Made by a program: the position numbers and the translations under genes
Part shown: piece after piece, positions 1 through 8,518 of the stretch
Layout of the letters: each line of letters begins with the position of its first letter
How positions within the stretch are numbered: the first letter of the stretch is position 1
Assembly: GCA_009773165.1 (NCBI GenBank)
Contig: WOUZ01000007.1
Span: 1 to 64,000, forward strand
Length of the DNA: 64,000 nt
Reading direction: 5' to 3'
From: Bacteroidota bacterium
GTDB taxonomy: Bacteria; Bacteroidota; Bacteroidia; Bacteroidales; F082
The notes under the pieces: generated by a model
What the model was told of the DNA's origin: nothing
Database searches by the model: none
The model's input: the letters and a program-made list of their open reading frames with translations, nothing else

Positions 1-394
1 TCTTCTTTATCTGCTTCACAGCAAATAATCCCATCCTCGCTTCCTACCTTCTTCTCTATCGTTCACCGCGATTGGGAGTGCAAAAGTAATACCTTTTTCT
101 TATCCTCCAAATGTTTTTGAGAAAAAAATTTGAGAAAAATTTTCTTTGTCTGTAAATCAATTTATTACAGACGAAAATATTTTTAAAAAATGTTGTTTTG
201 ATGAATCGGATACGGTTAAAACAAGTAAAACTAACCCTAAAATGCAAACAAGCTACTTTCTATTCTCGAACTTTTCAACTTCCTCAATGAACAATCTTTA
301 AAAAAAGGACTACAAATATACAGAGTAATTGCTTTGATGCAACATAAAATGCATTTTTTTCTTAAAATATAAGTGTAATTACATAAATTGATTA
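1..394. other. AT-rich non-coding region
   Basis: Apart from the minus-strand promoter near 81-113, I see no supported gene. The only ORF (56-247, minus) has a composition typical of translated AT-rich spacer and the promoter lies inside it. A short inverted repeat at about 337-354 followed by a T run could be a weak plus-strand terminator, but no plus-strand gene precedes it in the window. Confidence 0.5.
81..113 (-). promoter_or_regulatory. Promoter reading off the left edge
   Basis: On the minus strand TTTG (110-113) is followed after 21 nt by TACTTTTG (81-88), a full match to the Bacteroidota -33/-7 consensus. It would drive a gene that starts to the left of the window, which cannot be seen here. 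Confidence 0.6.
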
Positions 395-1159
395 CTACCT
401 GGTAAAAACAGGTTTATCTTCCAAAGATAGTTGCGGATTATACATATATCCATCCTGACTAAAACCAATGATATCCTCTGCATTTGTTATCTTATTCCCA
501 CATAAATATGAAGCCATCATTCCTCTTGCCTTTTTGGCAAAAAAGCTTATCATTTTGTATGTCCCATTTTTAAAATCAAGAAATTGCGGACTAATCACCT
601 TTAAATTCAATTTTTTATAATCAATAACACTTGAGTATTCCGCTGAAGCTAAATTTATAATATAATTGCTATTAAGGTTATCACTATCCACAATCACTGC
701 TTTTGTAATCCTATTTCTCCAAAAATGATATAAATCGGGTTGTGTTTTGATTTTAACTTTGGTTCCCATCTCGAGTCGGTAGGGTTTGATGAGATCCAAA
801 GGTTTAAGATATCCATATAATCCGGAGAGGATACGAAGATTCTGCTGAGCAAAATCGATTTTGTCATTCTCCCACTTATATGCATTAAGACCCAAATAGA
901 CATCACCCTTGTAAGCATAGATTGCCTGCTTGAGAGGTGTCATCGTTTCATCCTTGTTCCAGTTTTGATATCTTTCAAAGTTTAACTGAGCAAGATCCAT
1001 GCTAATTTCCATTAGCTCGGAAATCTGCTTTGCGCTGTACTTTCTCATTTCGGATGCAATACTTTCAGCTTGTTTTTGAAAAATAGGCAAAGAACTTTCA
1101 TACACTGATGGCTTGGTTTTGTAATCAAGTGTTTTTGCCGGAGATAATAATATTATCAT
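395..1159 (-). CDS. yaaA: YaaA family peroxide-stress protein
   Basis: The 254-residue product is a full-length member of the YaaA/DUF328 (UPF0246) family. It begins with the family signature LLSPAKTLD and contains YLGLNAYKW and LSGLYGYLKP in the usual order. In E. coli YaaA lowers intracellular free iron during peroxide stress and binds DNA in vitro; the same role is inferred here. It lies 43 bp downstream of the AlbA_2 gene on the same strand and has no obvious promoter of its own, so the two are probably cotranscribed. The start is a clear ATG in front of the conserved N-terminus. Confidence 0.93.
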   Translation of the reverse strand: MIILLSPAKTLDYKTKPSVYESSLPIFQKQAESIASEMRKYSAKQISELMEISMDLAQLNFERYQNWNKDETMTPLKQAIYAYKGDVYLGLNAYKWENDKIDFAQQNLRILSGLYGYLKPLDLIKPYRLEMGTKVKIKTQPDLYHFWRNRITKAVIVDSDNLNSNYIINLASAEYSSVIDYKKLNLKVISPQFLDFKNGTYKMISFFAKKARGMMASYLCGNKITNAEDIIGFSQDGYMYNPQLSLEDKPVFTR

Positions 1160-1202
1160 AAAATTCAGCTTAATTTTTAAAAATACACCTTATAATATAT
1201 AT

Positions 1203-1871
1203 TTATCGAAAATTCGTTTTTACAACATGTGAAACCACTTCAGAATGGGTTAAAAGAAATCTTGTTTCCCTCTCGGAAAGCTGAATTTTTAAGATGCCCA
1301 TTAACATGAAATCGAGTAACAATCGTTCAGCTGTTTTTTTATTGATTCCTCCCAGGTGAATAAACTCGGTTAAAGAGATAGATCTATTTTCATCAAGATG
1401 CTGCAATAATAGCCTTTCAGGATCGGTAAAATTGATTCGAACGGGCAGATCGCTTTTTTCTCTTTTCCAAAATTGCAAAAGTATTGGATCAGCCAGCAGG
1501 TTTTTATCACCAACACGTACATACACTTTATAGACTTCTAATTTAAATGGAGCCTTGTGTTTTATTTCTTTCGACCTAGGTACAATAACTTCGAGAACGA
1601 GCTTACTATCAATTTCCCATTCCTTTGTCTGGAATTTGACTTCAGGTTTGCAAAAAAGATGAGCTGCAGCTTCAACCATATAGTATTCTTCCTCGGAGCG
1701 AACCCCTGCAATTGCACCATTATCTTTTACTCCAATTAGCAGTCGCCCACCATCAGTATTAGCAAAGGCAACCAATGAACGGGCGATTTTTTTACTATCT
1801 GAAATTTCAAACTTAAAATCAAGTTGTTGATTTTCGCCCTGAGCTATAAGTTTTCGAATATAATCTGACAT
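1203..1871 (-). CDS. AlbA_2 (Schlafen-like) DNA-binding domain protein
   Basis: A 222-residue protein with an N-terminal AlbA_2/divergent AAA_4 domain. The diagnostic motifs are E-x-x-x-L-D-F-K near residue 15 (ENQQLDFKFE) and AFANTDGGRLLIGVKDNG near 35-53. The C-terminal 90 residues look like a winged helix (LLLQHLDENRSISLTEFI). Such proteins are generally putative transcriptional regulators or nucleic-acid binding proteins whose target is unknown. It is the first gene of a probable two-gene unit with yaaA, driven by a -7 box just upstream. Confidence 0.8.
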   Translation of the reverse strand: MSDYIRKLIAQGENQQLDFKFEISDSKKIARSLVAFANTDGGRLLIGVKDNGAIAGVRSEEEYYMVEAAAHLFCKPEVKFQTKEWEIDSKLVLEVIVPRSKEIKHKAPFKLEVYKVYVRVGDKNLLADPILLQFWKREKSDLPVRINFTDPERLLLQHLDENRSISLTEFIHLGGINKKTAERLLLDFMLMGILKIQLSERETRFLLTHSEVVSHVVKTNFR

Positions 1872-1897
1872 TTAATTCTGTATAAAGAAATAAAATT

Positions 1898-1905
1898 CAA
1901 AAATA
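1898..1905 (-). promoter_or_regulatory. -7 box for the AlbA_2/yaaA unit
   Basis: The minus strand reads TATTTTTG, matching TAnnTTTG, 27 nt upstream of the AlbA_2 gene ATG. I see no good -33 element. Confidence 0.45.
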
Positions 1906-1943
1906 ACGGTAATCTTGCATTAACGACCTTAATAAAACAAAAA

Positions 1944-1964
1944 AGCCGAACCAGAAGTTCAGCT
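1944..1964 (-). terminator. Intrinsic terminator of pyrBI
   Basis: On the minus strand an 8-bp stem (AGCTGAAC with GTTCGGCT, one G-U pair) and a short loop are followed by a T run. It lies about 27 nt after the pyrI stop. Confidence 0.75.
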
Positions 1965-1990
1965 TTTGTTGAATTAAAATGTATCCATCC

Positions 1991-2458
1991 TTAGATGAAA
2001 ACGATATTTTCCTTAGAGGTGTTTTTTTCGCAGTAGTGGCACGATAATTTTAGGCTCCCACTCTCGTCATAAAAAACTTCAAACTTTGTGTCAACATCTT
2101 CCTTGTTTGTGATGCAATTTGGATTAAAACACTTCACAATTTTGTTGACATTCTGAGGAATTCGAACAGAAGATTTTTTAAATACCTCATAATCATGAAT
2201 TTCTATAAGTGTTGCTGAAGGTGCAACTAAAGCGATTTTATTTATTTCTTCAGTCTCAAAATACTTATCACTTATTTTAATAATCCCTTTTGAACCATAC
2301 TTTTTACTTTCGAGGTTAATTCCAAAATAAACCTGATTCTTTGTTTTGTTTAAACCAAGTATTTTAATTACCTGAAAAACGGTTTCTGTAGGAATGTGGT
2401 CAATAACAGTGCCATTGCTTATTGCAGACACGATTAACTCTTTTCTTTTGTCGCTCAT
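1991..2458 (-). CDS. pyrI: Aspartate carbamoyltransferase regulatory chain
   Basis: A 155-residue PyrI, the nucleotide-binding regulatory subunit that assembles with PyrB into the allosteric ATCase holoenzyme of pyrimidine synthesis. The four zinc ligands are present as C110-x4-C115 and C140-x2-C143, so the chain can contact PyrB. The N-terminal allosteric domain has the expected HIPTETVFQVIKILGL segment. It follows pyrB by 28 bp on the same strand and ends before an intrinsic terminator, so pyrB and pyrI form one transcript. Its expression should share the leader control described upstream of pyrB. Confidence 0.97.
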   Translation of the reverse strand: MSDKRKELIVSAISNGTVIDHIPTETVFQVIKILGLNKTKNQVYFGINLESKKYGSKGIIKISDKYFETEEINKIALVAPSATLIEIHDYEVFKKSSVRIPQNVNKIVKCFNPNCITNKEDVDTKFEVFYDESGSLKLSCHYCEKNTSKENIVFI

Positions 2459-2486
2459 TATTACTGATTTTTTTATTGTTAATCTG

Positions 2487-3395
2487 TTATTTATTGTCCA
2501 AAATAGATGCCATTAGCGCCTGACGCACATAAATTCCATTTAATGCCTGCTGGAAATAGTAAGCCATCGGGTTGCTGTCAACATCGGTGCTGATCTCATT
2601 TACACGTGGTAGAGGATGTAAAATGCGTAAATTAGATTTAGCGTCGGTCAACATGCTGTTTACAAGGTTATAAGAATTTTTAACACGTTCATATTCAAGT
2701 TGATCAGGAAAACGCTCTCGTTGAATTCGTGTCATATATAAAATATCCGATTTATTAATCACCTCATTCATATCGGTGTATTGTTCATATTGAAGCTCGG
2801 CATCTTTAATATGACGTTTCACTGCGCTTGGGAGTTTTAATTCAACCGGTGAAACCAAATGGAATCTTGTGTTAAAGTGGCAAAGAGCCATTGTTAAACT
2901 ATGCACTGTACGTCCATACTTTAAATCGCCAACAAAAGTAATGTCGAGATTATCTAATGTGCCTTGTGTTTTCCTGATTGAATATAAATCGAGGAGGCAT
3001 TGTGTGGGATGCTGATTTGCACCATCGCCAGCATTAATAATAGGAACAGGAGCTACCTCGCTTGCATATCGTGCTGACCCATCGACCGGATGACGCATAA
3101 CAATAAGGTCGGAATAATTACTAACTGTAAGAATTGTATCTTTTAATGTCTCGCCTTTTTGAACGCTGGTGGTTGCGGCACTGCTAAAACCGATGACACT
3201 TGCTCCAAGTTGCTGTGCTGCACTTTCGAAACTTAAGCGGGTACGGGTTGAAGGTTCAAAGAAAAGGGATGCAATAACTTTTCCTTTTAAGATTTGCTGG
3301 CGAGGCTGTTTCTCAAATTCTTCGGCCAAATCAAGAATTCGAATAATCTCTTCTTTCGAATAGTCGTTAATTGAAACTAAACTTCGATTTTTCAT
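2487..3395 (-). CDS. pyrB: Aspartate carbamoyltransferase catalytic chain
   Basis: A 302-residue PyrB condensing carbamoyl phosphate and aspartate, the first committed step of UMP synthesis. The carbamoyl-phosphate loop STRTR is at residues 49-53, HPTQ at 129-132 and HPLPRVNEI near 260, so all active-site motifs are intact. The length is normal for the PyrI-dependent class. The ATG directly follows the TAA of a 52-codon leader ORF in the same frame. The leader contains an intrinsic terminator, which suggests regulation by pyrimidine-sensitive attenuation. Confidence 0.98.
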   Translation of the reverse strand: MKNRSLVSINDYSKEEIIRILDLAEEFEKQPRQQILKGKVIASLFFEPSTRTRLSFESAAQQLGASVIGFSSAATTSVQKGETLKDTILTVSNYSDLIVMRHPVDGSARYASEVAPVPIINAGDGANQHPTQCLLDLYSIRKTQGTLDNLDITFVGDLKYGRTVHSLTMALCHFNTRFHLVSPVELKLPSAVKRHIKDAELQYEQYTDMNEVINKSDILYMTRIQRERFPDQLEYERVKNSYNLVNSMLTDAKSNLRILHPLPRVNEISTDVDSNPMAYYFQQALNGIYVRQALMASILDNK

Positions 3396-3554
3396 TTAAT
3401 TGGATAAATTTATGGTGAATAATACATGATGAGTAGCTACAGCAAAAAAGAAGGCAAAAAAAAGACGGCTAATGCCGTCAATAATTAATAGATTATGAAG
3501 ATTGACCAATAAGGCCTTTCTGTTTCTAACTAAAAAAATGGTTTGTGTAATCAT
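3396..3554 (-). CDS. Putative pyrL-like leader peptide of pyrBI
   Basis: A 52-codon ORF on the minus strand starting at ATG 3552-3554 and ending in TAA at 3396-3398, directly abutting the pyrB ATG. It begins MITQTIFLVRNRK and contains LFFAFFFA encoded by the T runs of a terminator. The ORF spans the whole terminator hairpin (3464-3479) and its 8-T tail. This is the arrangement of E. coli pyrL, where translation closely coupled to a polymerase paused in U-rich sequence prevents terminator folding at low UTP. A U-rich stretch (ATTTTTTTAG) occurs near codons 6-8, upstream of the hairpin, as a possible pause site. That the peptide is translated is inferred from the layout. Confidence 0.55.
   Translation of the reverse strand: MITQTIFLVRNRKALLVNLHNLLIIDGISRLFFAFFFAVATHHVLFTINLSN
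3464..3479 (-). terminator. Intrinsic terminator in pyrBI leader (attenuator)
   Basis: Perfect GC-rich 6-bp stem GACGGC/GCCGTC with a 4-nt loop, followed on the minus strand only by eight Ts. It lies between the pyrBI promoter and the pyrB ATG, and no other minus-strand gene ends here, so it can only act on the pyrBI transcript itself. Confidence 0.8.
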
Positions 3555-3576
3555 TTCCGACTGTGTAATCGGAGAG

Positions 3577-3610
3577 CAAAAATAAAGTAATTAAACCGAT
3601 GGTGAACAAA
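3577..3610 (-). promoter_or_regulatory. pyrBI promoter
   Basis: The minus strand carries TTTG (3607-3610), a 22-nt spacer and TATTTTTG (3577-3584), matching the Bacteroidota consensus. Transcription would start near 3571, giving a leader of about 175 nt that contains the leader ORF and the attenuator hairpin. Just downstream a 9-nt sequence, GATTACACA, occurs twice on the minus strand. Confidence 0.65.
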
Positions 3611-3801
3611 TTTTACTAAAAGATATGAATATTTTTTTAACATTATGCATTGACTTCATTCTCCTGCTGATAGTACAATTCATAACCAACAATTCAAAAT
3701 TTGTGATATAATGATGTAGATTAAGCAGATCACACGCTTTAACGCTTTACAATTTAATTCTTTCCTAAAATTAGATTGACATGTTCTTAATGTTGGGAGC
3801 T

Positions 3802-3824
3802 TATTTTCGCAACCAAACGAAAAT
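3802..3824 (+). promoter_or_regulatory. Promoter and hairpin of the cold-shock-like gene
   Basis: TATTTTCG (3802-3809) differs from TAnnTTTG at one position. It overlaps the left arm of a perfect 7-bp inverted repeat, ATTTTCG/CGAAAAT, with an 8-nt loop, ending 7 nt before the ATG. The repeat could be an operator or a structure at the 5' end of the mRNA. Confidence 0.35.
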
Positions 3825-3830
3825 TATAAA

Positions 3831-4049
3831 ATGTTGAAAGGAATGATCATAAAGCTGTCCTATCAAAAAGGGTATGGCTTTGTTAAAGAAGCAGAATCAG
3901 GCAAAATACTCCGCTTTGACCTTCAGGATTTACAGGGGGACCTTCAAATATTACAGTGGATTGAATTCTCAGTTATTGACTTAGATCCAGGGAAACAAGC
4001 TACAAATATTCGCTTATTTCCCTGGAAAAACATGTCAGGCACTTATTAA
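3831..4049 (+). CDS. Small cold-shock-domain-like protein
   Basis: A 72-residue protein with the outline of a cold-shock OB fold. It begins with a GMIIKL strand, then YQKGYGFVKEAESGK, which corresponds to RNP1 (KGFGFI), and ends with V-I-D-L-D-P-G-K-Q-A-T-N-I-R, as in CspA-type proteins. The RNP2 position reads KILRFDL instead of the usual VFVHFS, so two aromatic or histidine RNA-binding residues are lost. Binding of single-stranded nucleic acid is plausible but not assured. It stands alone and converges with the TonB-dependent receptor, only 7 bp separating the two 3' ends. Confidence 0.6.
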   Translation: MLKGMIIKLSYQKGYGFVKEAESGKILRFDLQDLQGDLQILQWIEFSVIDLDPGKQATNIRLFPWKNMSGTY

Positions 4050-4056
4050 GTACAGA

Positions 4057-6444
4057 TTAAAACTCAACCATAACACCTATTGTTGGCAACACTGTACCCG
4101 AAGTATTTGGAATGCCGCGTAAAACATAGCGTGTGTTATTATCGGTTGTCAGGAAGTTACCATTATCATCTTTCTCACGGACATAGTTGTCCTGTCCTTT
4201 AGCCTGAAAGTTATAAAGATTTTGAATATCAAGATAAAACATCAAGCTCCAATCTTCGAAGAAATATTTTTTATCGACACGAATATCCAGCTGATGAAAA
4301 GGATCAAAACGAAGTTGATTTAAATTATCATAATCAAGATAAGGTGTGCCCTGCGCATCCCATGCATTGATAATGGATGATTTTTCAAGATCGTATGGAG
4401 TATAAGGCAACCCTCCGTTAAATCTCCACTTTGCACCGACAATCCAGTTTCGTTTCAAATTTTGCGAGAGTGTTAGGACTCCAATGTGACGAAAATCCCA
4501 ACTTGAGGATATAAGCTCCTGATTTTTATCTTCAAATTCGCTTCTGACAAAAGTATAAGAAAGGATAAGATTCAATCCGGATTTGAGCTTGGTACGATTC
4601 ACCACTTCAAAACCAAATGCCCTACCTGTTCCTGATGAGATTACAGCTTCATTTCCCAATACTCCAAAATCAGCTCCTTTATTAGCCAGGCTGATGGAAT
4701 CTCTTACAGAAAAAGGATATCTGTCGTAGTTCTTCATAAAACCTTCAATTGAAAAGAAAATCTCATTCTGCGGGATATATTGAATCCCGGCAATGTAATG
4801 ATCTGCAGCGATATACTTAATATCCCGATCCTTATTCACAAGGTTACCAACATTATCGCGGTATCCCAGAGTTGTATATCCCGGAAGTTGAAAATACCTG
4901 CCGATATTTCCTGTTATTGCCCATTTATCAGTGAGCACGTATGAGGCTGATACCCTGGGCGAAAGTTGATCAATAGGATTCATCATTGAGCTGCTGTAAT
5001 TATTGATATCAGTCCTCAAACCTGCAGAAAGAGTAAGGCGTTCGTTGAGGAAATTTTTGCTTAACTGAGCCGAGGCACTGTATTTGAACATGGTAAGATC
5101 TGAATTATAATCCAGATTAGTCAATTCATTTCCAATGAAAATCTTTTGAAACGTTGATGTGTTGTATTTTGAATACTCTGCTCCAAGAGAATATACAAAT
5201 TTGTAATCGCTGTAACGGATGTTGTTCTCGAAACGAAGTTTGTTTTCGATTTCCTGTGAAGAATAATCTAAAATTCTAGGCATATCTTCATTGTTTTCAG
5301 GGTATTTGTAGCTTATGTTATTTAACATATTTCTACTTAAAACAAGTGTTTGAAAACTATGGGGTTTGAAGTGTCTATATACAGCACCAATTGCATAACT
5401 CCATTGTTCGTTAACAGGGAGAAATGAAAGTATATACTCTTGATCCTCAGTAGGATTCTCGATACCCGTATTTAATTTGAACTGATCTAAAGACCCAATA
5501 CTAACTATCGTCAACTCATTATTCTTATCAAAACGTGTTTTCCATTTCAACTGATAGTCGTTGAAAGTTGGCAAAAAAGGCAATCCGATAACATCGAATA
5601 AAAACTGAAGATAAGACCTGCGTACCGACACGATAAAACTCGACTTTTCTCCAGCCGGACCATCAGCTGTTAAACTAATCTCAGATGCTCCCAGACTTCC
5701 CCTGAACTTAACTTTCTCTTTATTCCCTTCTTTTTGAGTAAATTCAAATATCCCGCTAAGTGCATTACCACGATTTGCAGGAAAAGCACCGGAATAATAA
5801 TCGACCGAGCTAATAAAATCAGCATTTAATATTCCAACTGCACCACCAGATGATCCCTGAGTTGCAAAGTGGTTTATATTAGGAATCTGCACACCATCAA
5901 GAAAAAAAGTAGCTTCAGTTGGACCTCCTCCTCTGATAATGATGTCGTTACGGAAAGAAACTCCAGAACCAACACCAGGTAATGACTGGATTACCCGAGA
6001 AATATCTCTGTTGCTGCCCGGACTTGTTTCAATTTCTGATACGCCAAGTTTTTGTAATGATAATGGACTTTCTTCGGTACGAACAAAAGGATTTGCTTTA
6101 ACTTCGACTTCCTGAAGTGCCACACCCGCATTTTGCATACGTATTTCAATGTACTCTGTCTTGGAATTTGTTACCTGAATTTCACTCGAAGTTGTATTTC
6201 TGTATCCAACATAAGTAGCTTCCAATGTTATAAACCCGGGTTTTAAACCAGTGATTAAGAATCGGCCATCAAAGTCAGTTGTTGCACCAACTGTCGTTCC
6301 TTTAACAACAACATTGGCAAATGGGAGAGGTTCGTTGTTTGTTTCATCAATAACACGCCCCTGAACCTGACCGCTCTGAGCACTTGCTGCAAATGAAAAG
6401 GAAACTGCAGCTATTATAGTAAGTAGTATTAAAAGGTTCTTCAT
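4057..6444 (-). CDS. TonB-dependent outer-membrane receptor with carboxypeptidase-like N-domain
   Basis: The mature protein starts after a signal peptide ending in FAASAQ. It then has a CarboxypepD_reg-like beta-sandwich (about residues 24-110, VQGRVIDETNNEPLPFANV), a plug with a TonB-box-like start and the segment RNDIIIRGGGPTEATFFLDG, and a 22-strand-type barrel ending in phenylalanine. It lacks a SusD neighbour, so it is a general TonB-dependent transporter rather than a SusC pair. I chose the ATG at 6442-6444, because the longer reading to 6507 runs into the upstream gene and puts 21 residues before the signal peptide. The DUF2271 lipoprotein gene ends 4 bp upstream, so both are one operon. 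The substrate is unknown; metal or siderophore uptake is a guess. Confidence 0.88.
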   Translation of the reverse strand: MKNLLILLTIIAAVSFSFAASAQSGQVQGRVIDETNNEPLPFANVVVKGTTVGATTDFDGRFLITGLKPGFITLEATYVGYRNTTSSEIQVTNSKTEYIEIRMQNAGVALQEVEVKANPFVRTEESPLSLQKLGVSEIETSPGSNRDISRVIQSLPGVGSGVSFRNDIIIRGGGPTEATFFLDGVQIPNINHFATQGSSGGAVGILNADFISSVDYYSGAFPANRGNALSGIFEFTQKEGNKEKVKFRGSLGASEISLTADGPAGEKSSFIVSVRRSYLQFLFDVIGLPFLPTFNDYQLKWKTRFDKNNELTIVSIGSLDQFKLNTGIENPTEDQEYILSFLPVNEQWSYAIGAVYRHFKPHSFQTLVLSRNMLNNISYKYPENNEDMPRILDYSSQEIENKLRFENNIRYSDYKFVYSLGAEYSKYNTSTFQKIFIGNELTNLDYNSDLTMFKYSASAQLSKNFLNERLTLSAGLRTDINNYSSSMMNPIDQLSPRVSASYVLTDKWAITGNIGRYFQLPGYTTLGYRDNVGNLVNKDRDIKYIAADHYIAGIQYIPQNEIFFSIEGFMKNYDRYPFSVRDSISLANKGADFGVLGNEAVISSGTGRAFGFEVVNRTKLKSGLNLILSYTFVRSEFEDKNQELISSSWDFRHIGVLTLSQNLKRNWIVGAKWRFNGGLPYTPYDLEKSSIINAWDAQGTPYLDYDNLNQLRFDPFHQLDIRVDKKYFFEDWSLMFYLDIQNLYNFQAKGQDNYVREKDDNGNFLTTDNNTRYVLRGIPNTSGTVLPTIGVMVEF

Positions 6445-6448
6445 GAAA

Positions 6449-7216
6449 TTATTTCTTGATAGTAAGTGATATTTGGTTGAATATTTTAAATGCTGTAGTA
6501 TAACCACTTAGGTCGGTATATAGTTTTCCGTCTGATCCATTGTAAGACCCATGTCCAACAGGATTCAGATAATACAGATCCATAACATCGCTAAGATTTA
6601 CATCGACAGCATAAACTAATGAGGGCTGAGCGGAGGTTCTGTAGTCCAAATCACCGGGATGTTTATTGTTGTTCCAGTAATTATTCCAATCCCAAGGTTG
6701 ATTCACTTCCACCAAAAGTTTAAATCTTTGCGGCAATTTTTGTTCTGTCAGTGCAGCCAATTTAAAACTGCCAGCTGGAGTCGCTCCGGTGTAGGCATCA
6801 GGCACAGCCGATTCAGGTGATGGCATTAAAGCTTGTCCAGGAGAGAGCTTTTCACGTTTATGCAGCCAAAAAGGCAATGCGGCCGGACGGATAGATTTAC
6901 CAGGAACTTTAAGCCATGTTCCATCACCGGCATCACCATATTGATAATAACCTTTTGCTATTGATCGCGTTACATAAATTGTTTGAATTAAATCTCCTTC
7001 AGTGTTTTCAAGCCATACTGCCATTGTTGGGTGATTATGGGCTTCTCCTTTTTGAAAACTTAGCTCCAATGAAATATCATTAAGGCCATACTTTTTTTCA
7101 ATAATGGAATACTCTTCTGCACCAGCTTTTTTCACTTTAGCTGTATTGCAGGATGAAAGTAGAGCTGCAATAATGAAAAAAGGTGCAAATGCCTTAAGTA
7201 AATGATTTTTTCTCAT
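6449..7216 (-). CDS. DUF2271-type periplasmic lipoprotein
   Basis: A 255-residue lipoprotein with lipobox LLSSC (Cys about 23). The mature part resembles the DUF2271 family: a beta-strand pattern with MAVWLENTEGDLIQTIYVTRS, a WLKVPG segment and a C-terminal VYAVDVNLSD strand. No enzymatic motif is visible. It is translationally tight with the TonB-dependent receptor downstream (4-bp gap), so a shared role in uptake or handling of the receptor's ligand is likely. An ATG at the start of the signal sequence is clear. Confidence 0.65.
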   Translation of the reverse strand: MRKNHLLKAFAPFFIIAALLSSCNTAKVKKAGAEEYSIIEKKYGLNDISLELSFQKGEAHNHPTMAVWLENTEGDLIQTIYVTRSIAKGYYQYGDAGDGTWLKVPGKSIRPAALPFWLHKREKLSPGQALMPSPESAVPDAYTGATPAGSFKLAALTEQKLPQRFKLLVEVNQPWDWNNYWNNNKHPGDLDYRTSAQPSLVYAVDVNLSDVMDLYYLNPVGHGSYNGSDGKLYTDLSGYTTAFKIFNQISLTIKK

Positions 7217-7278
7217 ACGTTTTGTTATTTCCTACTAAACAAAAAACGATGAGTCATGTTCATTAATGGCAAAAAAAA

Positions 7279-7297
7279 AGCCCTGAAGAACAGGGCT
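7279..7297 (-). terminator. Terminator of dnaN
   Basis: The minus strand has a perfect 7-bp stem AGCCCTG/CAGGGCT with a 5-nt loop and a run of nine Ts. It is placed 20 nt after the dnaN stop. Confidence 0.85.
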
Positions 7298-7316
7298 AAA
7301 ATAATTTCAAAAAGAA

Positions 7317-8444
7317 TTACTGATTAAGCATGACAGGCATTACCAGCATTAGTATATCTTCATTTTCATTATCATTGTCGACAGGGAAAAGTATCCCAGC
7401 TCGATTGGGCGCTGACATTTCGAGTCGGATTTCAAATTGATCGAGGTTGTTTAACATTTCCTGAAAAAATCTGGAATTAAATCCAATTTCCATATCATCA
7501 CCTTCGTAGCTGCAACTTAGTCTTTCTTTAGCTTCATTGGCATAATCCAAATCTTCTGCTGAAAGAAACAGTTCCTGACCAGTAATTTTGAAACGAACTT
7601 GATGCGTGCTTTGGTTAGCAAAAATAGCTACACGTCGCAGTGAATTCAATAAAGCAGCCCGGTCAATTGTAAGCTTATTGGGGTTTTGTGCGGGAATTAC
7701 AGCCTCATAATTGGGATAGCGTCCTTCAATCAACCGGCACACCATTTTTACATTACTAAATGTAAAAAATGCATTTGTTTGATTAAACTCAATTGTTACA
7801 ATCTCATCTTGCCTTGAAGACAATATATTCTTTAACTGATTGATTGGTTTTTTAGGCAGAATAAATGAAGCGATAAACTCACTCTTTGCATCAAGACGAC
7901 GATACCTTACCAATTTATGTGCATCGGTAGCAACAAAGGTGATATTATCTTCACGAAGTTCGCATAAAACGCCTGACATTGCCGGACGAAGCTCATCGTT
8001 GCCTGTTGCAAAAACAGTTTTCTCAAAAGCATTAACAAGCACTTCGCCTTTCAATTCAACTTTGTTTGTATCAGAAATAACAGGAAGTTGAGGAAATTCA
8101 TCGCTGAGGTGGCCGGCAAGTTTAAATTTACCTTCACCAGCTAATAATTCAACAGTAAGATTATCTGGATGAATATCGAAAGTAACCGGGATATCTGGAA
8201 AGGTTTTCATTGTTTCCAATAAAATGCGAGCTGGAATTGCCACTTCACCTTTTCCTTCAACCAAATCAGGAATCAACGAGATAATCATTGTTGTTTCAAG
8301 ATCTGAAGCAGTAATTCTAACTTCGTTATCTTGAATACGGAAAAGAAAATCATCCAGGATTGGCAGGGTATTATTTGAATTCAGAACGCCACTCAGCGCC
8401 TGCAGGCTGCGTAAAAGCTTTAAGCTGGTGATAATAAATTTCAT
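7317..8444 (-). CDS. dnaN: DNA polymerase III sliding clamp (beta)
   Basis: A 375-residue DnaN, the ring-shaped processivity clamp of the replicative polymerase. Three clamp domains are recognisable: MKFIITSLKLLRSLQALSGV at the start, SGVLCELREDNITFVATDAHKLV in the middle (about 150-175) and the C-terminal LMLVMPVMLN that forms the partner-binding pocket. The length is typical. It is not next to dnaA or recF here, as is usual in Bacteroidia. It is followed by a strong terminator, and plsY lies 74 bp upstream on the same strand. Confidence 0.98.
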   Translation of the reverse strand: MKFIITSLKLLRSLQALSGVLNSNNTLPILDDFLFRIQDNEVRITASDLETTMIISLIPDLVEGKGEVAIPARILLETMKTFPDIPVTFDIHPDNLTVELLAGEGKFKLAGHLSDEFPQLPVISDTNKVELKGEVLVNAFEKTVFATGNDELRPAMSGVLCELREDNITFVATDAHKLVRYRRLDAKSEFIASFILPKKPINQLKNILSSRQDEIVTIEFNQTNAFFTFSNVKMVCRLIEGRYPNYEAVIPAQNPNKLTIDRAALLNSLRRVAIFANQSTHQVRFKITGQELFLSAEDLDYANEAKERLSCSYEGDDMEIGFNSRFFQEMLNNLDQFEIRLEMSAPNRAGILFPVDNDNENEDILMLVMPVMLNQ

Positions 8445-8518
8445 AGTGTGTATTTTTTTCGCCGCGTAAAATTACAGAAAAAAGAGCTTCATACTTGCAA
8501 ATAAATTCAGTCAATGTT

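Noticed and set aside
56-247. 63-codon ORF on the minus strand at the left end
   Set aside because: AT-spacer composition, no recognisable domain, and a promoter lies inside it.
6445-6507. Upstream extension of the TonB-dependent receptor
   Set aside because: It overlaps the DUF2271 gene and adds 21 non-signal residues; the ATG at 6444 leads directly into a signal peptide.
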